Assembly (NCBI GenBank): GCA_965240325.2
Contig: OZ251224.1
Span: 1,116,001 to 1,180,000 of the forward strand
Length of the DNA: 64,000 nt
Source: Rebecca billardiae RCC1528
Taxonomy: Eukaryota > Haptophyta
Direction of reading: 5' to 3'
Shown here piece after piece: positions 1-9,758 of this stretch; position 1 is the first letter of the stretch; each line of letters begins with the position of its first letter. The position numbers and the translations under genes are program-made. The notes beneath the pieces were generated by a model, which saw only the letters and a list, made by a program, of their open reading frames with translations, was not told the origin of the DNA and searched no databases.

Positions 1-287
1 CGATCGACTGCGCAGCGAGTCTGGCCACGCAGAGGCAGCGTCGTGAAAGGCGTCGCCATCGTCTTCATCCATGTCACCGTCACCGTCGCAAGAGCCGTGG
101 TGAGCGCCTATAGGAAGGCCGGCGACCCCAACCTGCGGCGCGACGCAAGCCCGGGGCCTGCCGTGTACAGACCAGTGGCCGGGCCCGCATCACAGAGCTG
201 CAGTGTTGGTCGGCTGGAGTTGAATACGATGCCTGGTCTTTCAGCCCATCTTCCAATCCCCAATCCCACTTGAGTTGCGACCATCGC

Positions 288-1013
288 CAGCCCAAGGGCC
301 GTAAGGGCACCCAACTCCCAGTGCGGAGGTTGGGGCGCCTCTGTTGTGCTCGCCGCCGTGAGTGCCCGCGGTGAGTGGCCCGTCGCCGAAGACGCGGGAG
401 GCGAGGGTGCGGGCATGACGGGGCGCCGCGGCGGGCGGCGCGCGGCGGGCGGCGCGCGGCGGGCGAGGCGGACAGTGCTGATGGCGAGGCGGAGGTGGAG
501 GCGGAGGTGGGGGCGAGCCGAGCGCAGCTCGGCTGAGGCCACCGGACGCGCGACGAGTCGAGCAGCCGACCGCCGGGAACGGAAGTGAGTCAGGCGGACA
601 TGGAGGCTGCCCGTAGGGGCCTACAAGCCAAAGTGCGGGCGGGCGCCCACGCTTGCCCCTGCGTGCCCGGTGCAAGCAGCCCGAGCGCTCCGTTTGCTGC
701 TGGCGCGCACGGCACGAGTGAGCTCGCGCGCCGCGTTGGCAACTGCCGATTGCACGGGCCGAGAGGCGAAAGAGGCGAGCCTGGCGGACTCACGCGCGTG
801 TCAGGAGAGCCTTGACCCGCGCCGCTCAGCGGCGAGCCGTCCGGGTTCGGCATCGCCGCCAGTCATCCAGGCAGAGCGCTCGACGTCGCGCCCTCGCGCA
901 GCGTTTGAAGCACGCCGGCCGGACGCGAGTCGCGAGGCCACGAGACAGACAGAGGCACCTCAACCTCCGAGCTGGCCGCACTGGGAGTTGGGTGCCCTTA
1001 CGGCCCTTGGCCA
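288..1013. repeat. Imperfect inverted repeat pair
   Basis: The sequence at about 288-345 recurs in reverse complement at about 953-1013. The shared core includes GCACTGGGAGTTGGGTGCCC and continues through CTTACGGCCCTTGG. An 8-bp insertion (AGCTGGCC) interrupts the right copy. The arms are about 45-55 bp with about 600 bp between them. This may be a decayed foldback element; no target duplication was found. Confidence 0.6.
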
Positions 1014-1429
1014 GCCGCCGTCTTCGCCATCAGCGTCGGCGGCTAGCTGCCTTGAACCTCACGGAGCCAGCGAGCCAGCGGCTCCCTCGCTTTGACGCGC
1101 TCTACTCGAGTCTCGACCCGAAGCCCTTCCGCTCGCAAGCGATCTCGTCCAGGCCTCGTGGAGGGTGGAGAAGGACACAAAAAAGGAGCGAAGATTGCTG
1201 AGATGCTAAGGAGATTGCGGCCAAGCCATCATGCCTTCCGGGACGACCATTGGCTCGTTTTCTTCCTGATTCCAGTCTTTCGCCTGATGGTATTGAGATA
1301 ATATGTCTCACTTTGGCGACCGCTCATTTTTCGATCCCCCCCCAACCGACCAATGGGAAGGCGGAGCCGCGACTCGCTCTGAAAATGCGTGAATTGTTTC
1401 GCGGTCTGGCGGACCGGCCCGTGGAAAAA

Positions 1430-1930
1430 CGCAGCGGGCTAGTCCGGGCCAGTCCGGGCCATGGCCGCCGCGCTGCCGCCGCGCCAAGACCCCCCCCCAC
1501 CCGACCGCCCGACCCGACCCGACTGCCCGACTGCCAGTGCCACGCCGCGCCAAGACCCCCCCCCCCGACCCGACCGCCCGACCCGACCCGACTGCCCGAC
1601 TGCCACGCCAGTCCGGGGCTAGTCCGGGCCAGTCCGGGCCATGGCCGCCGCGCCGCCGCCGCGCCAACTGCCAAGACCCCCCCCCCACCCGACCGCCCGA
1701 CCCGACCCGACTGCCCGACTGCCAGTGCCGCGCCGCGCCAAGACCCCCCCCCACCCGACCGCCCGACCCGACCCGACTGCCCGACTGCCATGCCAGTCCG
1801 GGGCTGCCACGCCAGCCCGGGGCTAGTCCGGACCAGTCCGGGCCATGGCCGCCGCGCCGCGCCGCGCCAAGACCCCCCCCCCCCCCCACCCGACCGCCCG
1901 ACCCGACCCGACTGCCCGACTCGGGGCCAC
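1430..1930. repeat. C-rich minisatellite
   Basis: A core of about 29 bp made of CCCGAC/CCGACTG steps starts near 1507, 1576, 1696, 1761 and 1896. Runs of 7-16 C and an AGTCCGGGCCATGGCCGCC motif (near 1450, 1630, 1835) lie between cores. Spacing is irregular (about 65-135 bp). The complementary strand is G-run rich and could form G-quadruplexes. Two inverted copies of the core lie at 4100-4215. Confidence 0.85.
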
Positions 1931-1973
1931 GCCCCGGCCGCCCGGCCGGGGCACAACGCGCGCGCGCCGCGCT

Positions 1974-2490
1974 GGGTGGACAAATGGGGGCGTGGCGCGC
2001 GCGCGCGCGCCGTCGCGCGGCCGACGACCTCGGTCGCCAGCGCGCTCGCCGCGCGACCGCGGCGCGCGTGGCCGGGTGCGCACGCCGCGGGCGGCGCAGC
2101 GCGAGGACGGACGGGTCGCCGCGCCGCGCCGCGCGCGCGCCGCGCCGGGTGGACAAATGGGGGCGTGGCGCGCGCGCGCGCGCCGTCGCGCGGCTGACGA
2201 CCTTGGCCGCGCGCGCGGGCCCCCCGCGCACGCGCGCGCCGCGCCGGGTGGACAAATGGGGGCGCGGCGCGCGCGCGCGCGCCGTGCGGCCGACGACCTC
2301 GGTCGCCAGCGCGCTCGCCGCGCTACCGCGGCGCGCGTGGCCGGACGCGCACGCTGCAGGCGGCGCCGAGCGCGAGGAGACGGGTCGATGCGCCGCGCAC
2401 GAGCGGCCCGCCCGGCTGAGCCAACCGTGACTGCCCGCCGCGCCGTGCGCGCGCCTTGTCCGGGTGGACAAATGGGGGCGTGGGGGCGCC
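1974..2490. repeat. Tandem block with long CG alternation
   Basis: GTGGACAAATGGGGGCG recurs near 1976, 2151, 2250 and 2464, each time followed by GCGCGCGCGC runs (except the last). A longer unit containing GGTCGCCAGCGCGCTCGCCG is present near 2030 and 2300. The alternating CG runs are of the kind that can adopt Z-DNA. Confidence 0.8.
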
Positions 2491-2741
2491 GGCGCCGCAT
2501 CAGCGTGGGCACGTAAGCGTTCGACCGCTCAGCCGCGCAGCTTCCAACTCCGATATGTATAATTCTGAATATATAATAATGATGCTGACGTCGTCTGCCC
2601 GTCCGCACTGACCACTGTGTGCTGAGGATGCATTCTGACCGATATGCGACTGTTACAGTTATTGATTGCCGCGTCGTCGTCCTAACTCTAAACTCAGACT
2701 AACATTAACAAGTGGCGCGGCCGAGCAGCTAGCTGCAGCAG

Positions 2742-4526
2742 CTAAGTTCCGCCGAAGGCGTCGGAGCAGAGCGCCGCAAACGTCTGGCCAGGGGCGGGCA
2801 GCGCCGCGGCGGTGCCGCAGCCGGCCTCACGGGCGGGCTGCTGCGCGGGGCCGCAGCACCCGCGCGCGCACGCGCCGCTGGGCAGATGGCGGTACGGCAG
2901 CCCCCGGAGGCCAACGGCGCGCGCGCCGCCGCGCCGGCCGCCAGCAGCGGCGACGCACACAGGATCACCGCAGCACAGGTCCATGCCGTCGGCGTTGGCG
3001 ACGTAGTAGACGGTCCTGCTCGCATGCTCGCCGCGCTTGCGCTCGCACCACCTGCTCGTGGTCGAGCACGTCGCGATGCGGCCGTGCGGCGTGCTCCCTG
3101 CGTACACCCGCTGGACGCGCGGCCAGTGCCCGGCGGCGCCTGCGCCGGCCGCGTGCGCGACGAGCTGCGCGTTGAGCCACGCGACGAGCGCGCCGCGCCC
3201 CGCGGCGCGCGCGCAGAGCGGCGCCTGCGGGTGTGGCGGCGGGCACGGCGGCGCACGCCGCGCCGCCGCCGGCGCGCCGGGGCGGGCGCTGCCCGCCGCG
3301 GCGCTCGCGGCGAACTCGAAGCGCTCGGTGCGCAGCCGCGTCAGCGCGAGCCAACGCGCCGGCTCGCAGCGCTGCCGCAGGGCGTGCCCGGCCGGCAGCG
3401 CCGAGAGCCAGGCGCAGCGCACGACGCCCGAGCCGTCGGCAGCGACGACGGCGGCGGGCAGGTAGGGCGGGCCGCCGTCCGCCTTGGCCGTGAACGGCAA
3501 GCGCAAGCCGGAGCGGTAGATCGACCCATCGACCTCGGCCTTGGCAAAGAGGGCGCGCACAGGGCTCGCCTGCAGCCGCACGTCCAGCTCCCGCGCGACG
3601 CGCTGCGCCTCCGAAGAGCTCAGGACCGCACTGTCGCCCCAGGTGGCGTGCAGGCCCGCGCGGAACAGGCCGGCGTCGTCCGCGGCGACCCCGAGGCGCG
3701 AGGGCGTCGCCGCGCGCGCCGAGACGTGCACGGCGTGGCCGCGCGCGGGACGGGGCACGCTGTGGAACGCAGCGTCTGCCGCGTCGTAGAGGTCGACGAG
3801 CAGCGCGGCGAGGGCGTCGTACGAGGGCATGCGGGAGAAGCGCAGATCCACGTCGACGCCGAACCGCGCGCGCGCGCCGAACGTCTCGACGACCATGGGC
3901 GCGCGCGCGCCAAGCAGCGCGTACGACGACGCGACGAGCGCGTCCAGCCGCGGCAGAGAGGCGCTCGGCACGTGCAGCCGACCGCCCACCCTGTGGCCGT
4001 CGGCGTCGCGGAGGAACACAATCTCGTGGGTGCACGGCTCGTCGCCGCCGGCGCGCGCGCGATTTGCCCCGGCCGGTGGTAGCACGGGCGGTCGGGCGTG
4101 GCAGTCCGAGGCAGTCGGGCGGTCGGGTCGGGTCGGGCGGTCGGGTGGGGGGGTCTTGGCGCGGCGTGGCACTGGCAGTCGCCGTCGGGCAGTCGGGTCG
4201 GGTCGGGCGGTCAGGTGGCCCGCCAAGCACAGCGGCCGTGGTCGGGTGCCGCCCGCCAGCACGGCGGCCGTGGTCGGGTGGGCCCGACTGCACCGCTCAA
4301 CAGCTAGGGATGACGAGGAATCGGGCGTGTCACGTCGGCCAATCAGAGCGCGCGCGCGTGCGCGCCCAGTTACAGCTTCCCGCACTCTTCCTGGAAACTC
4401 CAGATTCCTGCAAAAATGGCAGGATAGACCAGCTCCTCCTGACTCCTGTGCATTGTTTTCACGAGTGACTTCATGAAGGAGCTCATGGTGCGCATGGATG
4501 CTGCCGCATAGCCCATCGCGGGCCAT
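2742..4526 (-). CDS. PrimPol/UL52-type primase-like protein (5' end uncertain)
   Basis: This reads as an archaeo-eukaryotic primase of the PrimPol/Herpes_UL52 kind, which makes primers or re-primes stalled DNA. Visible motifs in order are: a DxD motif in FGVDVDLRF (near 3855), a GLHATW segment, a VDGSIYRSGLRLP segment with a following Lys (near 3520) matching the third catalytic motif, and a C-terminal zinc-knuckle-like SRWCERKRGEH...CCGDPVC (about 3005-3080). The confident part is about 2742-4080. Upstream, the frame stays open through the minisatellite to an ATG at 4526, but that part is low-complexity and may not be translated. No helicase domain or helicase neighbour is present. It could be a cellular PrimPol, or a relic of a viral or transposon primase; I cannot tell which. 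Confidence 0.6.
   Translation of the reverse strand: MARDGLCGSIHAHHELLHEVTRENNAQESGGAGLSCHFCRNLEFPGRVREAVTGRARARALIGRRDTPDSSSSLAVERCSRAHPTTAAVLAGGTRPRPLCLAGHLTARPDPTARRRLPVPRRAKTPPPDRPTRPDRPTASDCHARPPVLPPAGANRARAGGDEPCTHEIVFLRDADGHRVGGRLHVPSASLPRLDALVASSYALLGARAPMVVETFGARARFGVDVDLRFSRMPSYDALAALLVDLYDAADAAFHSVPRPARGHAVHVSARAATPSRLGVAADDAGLFRAGLHATWGDSAVLSSSEAQRVARELDVRLQASPVRALFAKAEVDGSIYRSGLRLPFTAKADGGPPYLPAAVVAADGSGVVRCAWLSALPAGHALRQRCEPARWLALTRLRTERFEFAASAAAGSARPGAPAAARRAPPCPPPHPQAPLCARAAGRGALVAWLNAQLVAHAAGAGAAGHWPRVQRVYAGSTPHGRIATCSTTSRWCERKRGEHASRTVYYVANADGMDLCCGDPVCVAAAGGRRGGARAVGLRGLPYRHLPSGACARGCCGPAQQPAREAGCGTAAALPAPGQTFAALCSDAFGGT
4100..4290. repeat. G-rich minisatellite, inverted relative to 1430-1930
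   Basis: Two copies of the GTCGGGTCGGGTCGGGCGGT core (near 4115 and 4190) plus CACGGCGGCCGTGGTCGGGTG motifs. This is the reverse complement of the core in the 1430-1930 block. It lies across the presumed 5' part of the primase-like frame. Confidence 0.8.
4455..4485. repeat. 31-bp dispersed repeat, copy 1
   Basis: A 31-bp block containing CACGAGTGACTTCATGAAGG is identical to 13347-13377. A CCTCCTG motif lies shortly upstream of both copies. Confidence 0.85.
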
Positions 4527-5146
4527 CGCCCGCCCGGGGCGCCAAGTTTGAAGTTAAAACTATTATTAAAAGTACGCGACTCGACGTGCGTCGTAATCGT
4601 TATTCACTTATTCCTCAGATAAGAGGATGACGAGACCGCGACGTTTCGGTGAGCTGTTGCACCGCCACCGGGCCGGCCAGATACTAGATAGATAGGCGAG
4701 GTGAGCCGCGCGGACATACAAGTCCCTTGGTGCCGTTCAGCTCATTCAGCTCGTTCACGTTATTGGCCATTGGCCGATTGGGCGTTTCGGTTCAGCCGGA
4801 CTCACCTGACCCTGTCGATCACCGCGTGCGGCAAGCAGCCGACCGCGAATGGCCGCCATGCCGATGCGAGGCGGACGAGCTGCAGGGCGCGCGCAGCCTG
4901 AGCCCCGGGCAGTCCCGAACGAGACCGCACCCGAGGGTGCGGCCTTACCGCCGCATGCGGCGCTCGGCCGCAGCCATGAATGACTCCGCCTGCGCGGCGC
5001 CGCAGCAGCTTGCTCCTCGCGCCCTCGGCAGCGGCGCTGTGCAGGTCAGCGCGCGAGGCTGGTGAGATTGCGTTGAGAGGGGTGGGACCATCGCGCAGAG
5101 AGGCATCGGCGCCCCCCGGGCCGCCGCCCACTCCCCCGCGCGCGCA
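4527..5146. other. Gene-free spacer
   Basis: I see no supported gene. AT-rich patches (4545-4690) are followed by GC-rich sequence running into the 3' end of dapA. Confidence 0.5.
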
Positions 5147-6329
5147 TCAGCGCACGCCGGCGACGTCGAGGGCCTCGAGCAGCGGCGTGTGGAACTCGGC
5201 CTCGAGCGGTGTGAGGGGCGGACGGATGCCCGGCCCCGCGCGCCCGAGCTGCTCGAGCGCCCACTTGACAGGGATGGGGTTGGACTGAATGAAGAGGCGG
5301 CGGTGCAGGAGCTCGAGCTGCGCGTTGAGCTCGCGCGCCCGCGCCGCGTCGCCCACGCGCGCGCAGGCCATCACCTCGTGCTGCTGCGCCGGCGCCACGT
5401 TGCTCGTGACTGAGATGGTGCCGTCGCCGCCCGCCAGCACAAAGTCGACGGCCGAGGCGTCGTCGCCGCTGTAGAGGAGGAAGTTGGGGCCGCACAGCTC
5501 GCGCAGCGGCGCCACGCGCATCACGTCGCCGGTGGCCTCCTGCCCGCGCGCCCGGCATCGCGCGGGGAGCCCCGGAGCGTGAGCGTCGCGGGCGGGGCGG
5601 CTTTGCGCGGGGCGGCTTTGCGCTGCTCGGCGCGCCGCGCGCCGGCGTCAGCACGCGGGGCTCGCGCGCGGCGCGTCGCACCTTCAGGCCGACGATGCGC
5701 GGGTGCGCGCTGAGCTGGCCGGCGGTGATGGGCGTCATGTCCACGCCCGACCGGCCGGGCACGTTGTACAGGATGATGGGCACGTCCGACTTGTCCGCCA
5801 CGCGCTCAAAGTGCTTGACCAGCCCCTTCTGCGTCGGCTTCACGTAGTACGGCGTCACGACCAGCACGCCGTCCGCACCAAACTCGGCCGCCTCGGCGTT
5901 CTGCTCGATCACTCGGTCGGGCGAGATGGTTCCGGTGCCGTAGATCACGGGGATCTTGCCGCTGGCCTCCTCCTGCGTGATGCGCATCACCTGCCGCTTC
6001 TCGTCGCGCGAGAGGACTGAGGCCTCGCCGGTCGTGCCGAGGACGACGAGGCCATCGCTCTGGCTCTCGATGTGCCATCGGATCATGGCGCGCAGCATCG
6101 CCTCGTCGACGCGGCCATCGCTGTCCATCGGCGTGACCATCGCCACCAGGCTCCCGCACGGCAGACCGTCGCCACGCTCGCTCAGGCTGATCGTGCAAGC
6201 GACGCTGCGCGTCGCTCGCCTCTTCGTCGCCAGCAGACGCGGCGACTCACGGGGGCCACTCTGCCAGCCAAGCGCACTTCCGGCCGCACACGCAAGTGCG
6301 AGCGCCACAGTCGTCCGGGCCGACCACAT
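5147..6329 (-). CDS. dapA: 4-hydroxy-tetrahydrodipicolinate synthase, probably plastid-targeted
   Basis: Condenses pyruvate with aspartate semialdehyde, the first committed step of lysine synthesis by the diaminopimelate route. Two exons: complement(5682..6329) and complement(5147..5539), giving 346 aa. The 142-bp intron is GTGCGA...GGGCAG. Family motifs are present: GTTGE at residues 98-102, PYY at 160-162, YNVPGRSG at 188-195, and the Schiff-base lysine K216 as the last codon of exon 1, continued by EATGD in exon 2. Residues 1-21 are hydrophobic (TTVALALACAAGSALG), followed by a basic, Ser/Thr-containing stretch, the pattern of a bipartite plastid presequence. It is transcribed away from the coiled-coil gene at 6532 with 202 bp between start codons. 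Confidence 0.93.
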
Positions 6330-6531
6330 CGCCCCGCTGGACTTGCCTGCTGCCACCACCCCGGGGGATCGACCGTGGAGTCGTGCGTGGACCGCTGTTG
6401 AGCAGCCGCGCGCGCGGCGGCACACACGCCGTGCAGTTCTTGAGCGGCCTCCGGACTTGGCGACGTGGGCTACGGGGCTGTGGGCAAAAACCCCGGACAG
6501 CTTGCGATCGGTGCCAACCGCCGCGAGACAA
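6330..6531. promoter_or_regulatory. Presumed bidirectional promoter region
   Basis: Only 202 bp separate the two divergent start codons, so the promoters and 5' leaders of dapA and the coiled-coil gene must share it. I see no clear TATA box. This is inferred from layout only. Confidence 0.4.
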
Positions 6532-7671
6532 ATGGCGACCACCTCCGCGGGGCTGCTCGGCAATGTGCGCACATTGCTCCGCGGGGCGCAGAGCAGCCCC
6601 GCAGGGTCGTCACCGCGTGCTGGCGTCGACGTGGGCAACCGGTCGCCGCCACAACTCTCGCCGGCGGAAAGAAGGCTGGACGCGAGCGCGACACGAGAGC
6701 CGGCACCTCCAGCCGCGCACGCCGCCGAGGTCACGCGTGTGCAGGCGCATGAGTGCCCGCGCGACACAGAGCAGATGCAAGCGCGGCTGCTGCAGGCGTG
6801 CCTGAGGCACATGCGCACGGCGCACGCGTCCCGCCACCTCCGCACCGTCTTCCTGGCCTGGCACGCCGCGTGCAAGCGACAGATCGCCGCGGTTGGCCCT
6901 GAGCAGCGAATACAGAAGCTCGAGGCGGAGGTCGCGCACTGGCGCAGATCAGTGGACGGTGCGCGAGAGGTGATCGACGAGCAGCAGCGCAAGATCGGCG
7001 AGCAGTCGCTCCGTATTGCCTCTCTCGAGAAGGATGTCGCCGCCCTCACCCACGGCGAGCGCGCCAGCGCGCTCGTGCGCGTCGTCGACGAGCAGACGCG
7101 CGCCATGAGCGACCTGCAGCTGCAGCTGGCGACGATGGCGCGCGCAGAGCTGGGCGCGCGCGAGGAGCACTCGCGCAAGCTCGCGCAGGTCTCGATGCAC
7201 CTTGCGGAGCAGGCGACGCGCCTCGCTGTCGCGGCCAAAGATCGCGACGTGCGCGAGCAGGCACTCGCGGCCGCGCGCGCAGCGTCGGCGAGCGCACTCT
7301 CGAGCGACGCGGATCAGACGTGCATCGATCTGGAGGAGATCGAAGTCCTCCTGCAGCGCACCCTCGCGGAGAAGGTGCAGGCGGAGGAGCAGCTGGTCGA
7401 GAGCAAGATGATGTCGGCGCAGCTGCTCGCCGAGCAGGCCGTGTTGCGCAAGGCCCTTCTCAAGGCGCAGCGCACCACGCACGAGGTCGCGCAGCATGCG
7501 GCGCGGTGCGAGGAGCGAAGGCTGCGCGGCATGCCGGGCAGCGCTGCGCTGTCCCCTGCCCGCGGGACTCGCTCGCCGCAGAGCGATCCCAGGCCGTGGG
7601 GAAGTAGGCACACCGCTGGCGATGGCCACGCTTCGAACTCGTCGCTGATGATGCTCCCGAGTAGTCCGTGA
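6532..7671 (+). CDS. Coiled-coil protein with an Sfi1-like motif, function unknown
   Basis: A 379-aa frame starting MATTSAGLLGNVRTLL. Residues about 80-110 contain LRTVFLAWHAACKRQ, which resembles the LxxxFxxW repeats of Sfi1-type centrin-binding proteins. From about residue 120 to 330 the sequence is a long heptad-like coiled coil rich in Glu, Gln, Arg and Ala, including LEKDVAAL and LEEIEVLLQRTL. The C-terminal 50 residues are Ser/Pro-rich and look disordered. I do not recognise a specific family. The coiled coil and single F-x-x-W motif would fit a centrosomal, basal-body or cytoskeletal protein, but that is a guess. It starts 202 bp from dapA, transcribed in the opposite direction. Confidence 0.75.
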   Translation: MATTSAGLLGNVRTLLRGAQSSPAGSSPRAGVDVGNRSPPQLSPAERRLDASATREPAPPAAHAAEVTRVQAHECPRDTEQMQARLLQACLRHMRTAHASRHLRTVFLAWHAACKRQIAAVGPEQRIQKLEAEVAHWRRSVDGAREVIDEQQRKIGEQSLRIASLEKDVAALTHGERASALVRVVDEQTRAMSDLQLQLATMARAELGAREEHSRKLAQVSMHLAEQATRLAVAAKDRDVREQALAAARAASASALSSDADQTCIDLEEIEVLLQRTLAEKVQAEEQLVESKMMSAQLLAEQAVLRKALLKAQRTTHEVAQHAARCEERRLRGMPGSAALSPARGTRSPQSDPRPWGSRHTAGDGHASNSSLMMLPSSP

Positions 7672-7770
7672 GTTCCGATCAGAAAAATAGCTATCCCTAT
7701 CGAGTAACTATCGTCGTCACTATAATCGTCACTGTCACTGACTCACATCATCGATGTTTCTTACTATCGA

Positions 7771-7802
7771 ACGCCTTAACCAAGTGTGCACGTTAAAACA
7801 TA
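7771..7802. repeat. Dispersed repeat A, shortest copy (end only)
   Basis: Carries only the terminal 32 bp of the family, containing CTTAACCAAGTGTGCACGTT. Longer copies end with the same sequence at 8980 and 18537. Confidence 0.85.
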
Positions 7803-8270
7803 TAGCGCTATATATATTTAACGACGTGGCAGCATCGGACAAGCGTCAGGCTCAGAGTGCAACAGACACATAGAATGCGTCCGCGCCTTCCGTCCAGGTC
7901 AGACAGTGCGCCACCCGCAGCCCTGCCCCCTACGGGAGCGGGGCCGGGATGGAGCACCGCCTCGGCCTGGGGCACGCGGCGGCGACGGCAGATGCCGCCG
8001 CGGCCGAGCGCCTTCCGAAGCACTTGGATGAGGGTGAGGTCGTAGTCGATGTCGCCGCCCGCCGACCTAGAGGCGAGCAGCTCCGGCAAGCGGCAGCCGC
8101 GGCTGTCGCCCCCGTGCCCGTGCGCTATATATATATAGTAAAATGTAGGCGCCTATATTCGTCATGCTCTACTGCTATGATATGTCGCGACCACCGCGCC
8201 ACCTCGGGCCTGGCAGACACCAACGAGTCATCCTCTGTGCGCGCGTTCGTCGGGGGCTCTCGAGGACTAC

Positions 8271-8294
8271 GGGGGGGGGGGGGGGGGGGGGGGG
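8271..8294. repeat. 24-G homopolymer
   Basis: An uninterrupted run of 24 G on the + strand. It may be an assembly- or polymorphism-prone site. Confidence 0.95.
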
Positions 8295-8771
8295 CGAGGA
8301 GCGCTGATCACCACATCCTCACTCGAGGATACTGGTGATTGGCTGCGCCCGCGATGACACTGCGCCGCATCAATCTGAAACGATGCCCGCCGCGGCACCG
8401 AGTCCACACATGAACTCGGACGGATGCAAACGAGTGCTGAGCCAAATAACAGCGCAGAGCGTGCCATCATAATTTGGCATGGTAGTTTGGAACTCGACGT
8501 ATGTCAAACGCACGAACGTCTAGCAGTGATGGTCCACCATTCAGCGCGGGCGCTCCCGCGCTGGTAGTGGGCTAGTGGTAGTGGTACGTACCCATAATCT
8601 GAAATCGCCGCGTCGAGCGCGATCATCGCCGCCTCGTCACTCAAATGACGCGTTGCTGATGTCATGAGTCCATGGAATCCGTTGCATCCTCCTGACCTAC
8701 TGCCGGGGCCTGCTTTGATTCGACGTGAGCCCCACAGAGCCCCACGGCGACATCCGGCAAAACGCGGCACA

Positions 8772-8990
8772 AGGTGCAGCACCCTCCCCGTGTGGTGTCA
8801 GAGCGCGCTCTCGAGCGCGTGCCTCCGAGCGCGGGGCGGCCGCTTGCTGCAATGGCCGCCTCGATGAGGTGCGGCAACGCGCCCCTCACCTGCCTGCGCC
8901 GGTCTGTTTTGTGGCGGTGTCTTTGTGCAGTGTTGGATGGCGTCAATCACGCCTTAACCAAGTGTGCACGTTAAAACATAGTAAACTGTA
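8772..8990. repeat. Dispersed repeat B, long copy
   Basis: About 219 bp. The left 130 bp match the copy at 62265 almost exactly, and the right 115 bp match the copy at 18435. It ends TAGTAAACTG followed by TA, as does the copy at 18435. The minus strand has a short open frame, but I do not think it is a gene. Confidence 0.85.
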
Positions 8991-9758
8991 ATGAAACGGC
9001 GGATTGCCCGCTGGGCCTGGTGCGGGTGCCGGCGTAGTGCAGAGTAGTGGCGGCCCCGCGGCACGTCGTTGGCGCGTGCTGAACCGCAGAACCGCAGCAG
9101 CAACAGGCCCGCTGCAAGCTGCAAGGACCCTGCCCTGCCTTGGCTGCGTCGCGCCAGTGCCATGTGGCGACCCAGGCCAGTTGATAGAAAGATGCGAATG
9201 ATAGGCTGCAATCGCGGAAATCAGCCCTACACGCTCCGCCGCCACCACCTTGCTGTGTCGAGCGCTTGAGATGCTTCAGGTAAATCAGGTTGCGTGCGCT
9301 CGCATGCAGCCTGCAGCCTGCATTTGAACGAGAACGTGATCGCACAGACAGGTTAGTTGGGCGGATCGTCAGGCATCCTCGGCGTAGACTTCGACACGAT
9401 GCGTGCCACGCGCACCCATGCCACGCGGAAAGGCGTGCGCACGCGTCCTCGCGCATCTGGCACTCCAGCAGGCTGCAGTCTTGCCCAAGATGTGAGAACA
9501 AGCCTGCCAGGGACCTCGCCGCGCGAGCGCGAGCGCGAGCGCGCGGAGGGTTCGTGGACATGGGAGACGACCCCTGGTGCCTTGTTGGGGAGCACAACTC
9601 CTCCCTCCTCACGGCTGCGAGCAGCGACACCGGAGCTAGATCGCCGTATTCAGCACTCCTCGCTGAGTGCAGCGTGACCCTCGGAGGCGTGCGTCTCGGC
9701 TTCCGCGGAGCCTTTTGCGCCGGACCCCAACGGGGCGTGATGAACACCGATCCACGGC

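Larger units (their letters stand above)
1..2741. other. GC-rich gene-free end with repeats
   Basis: I recognise no gene here. Open frames are abundant on both strands but they are low-complexity (Arg/Pro/Ala/Gly) and follow the repeats, as expected from extreme GC content. The stretch holds a foldback pair, a C-rich minisatellite and a CG-alternating tandem block, each listed separately. Positions 2520-2700 drop sharply to AT-rich sequence before the primase-like frame ends. Confidence 0.6.
7672..9758. other. Gene-free, repeat-bearing stretch
   Basis: No recognisable gene. It holds short TA runs near 7804 and 8127, a 24-G homopolymer, a short and a long copy of the dispersed repeat (7771 and 8772), and moderately GC-rich unique sequence up to the foldback element at 9759. 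Confidence 0.55.

Noticed and set aside
1250-2608. Long open frames in the minisatellites on both strands
   Set aside because: They are repeat translations (Pro/Arg/Asp or Gly/Arg), open in many frames at once, with no conserved domain.
8662-8946. Minus-strand frame in dispersed repeat B that is partly conserved in copy D
   Set aside because: The conservation follows the DNA repeat, including its non-open parts, and copy C breaks the frame.
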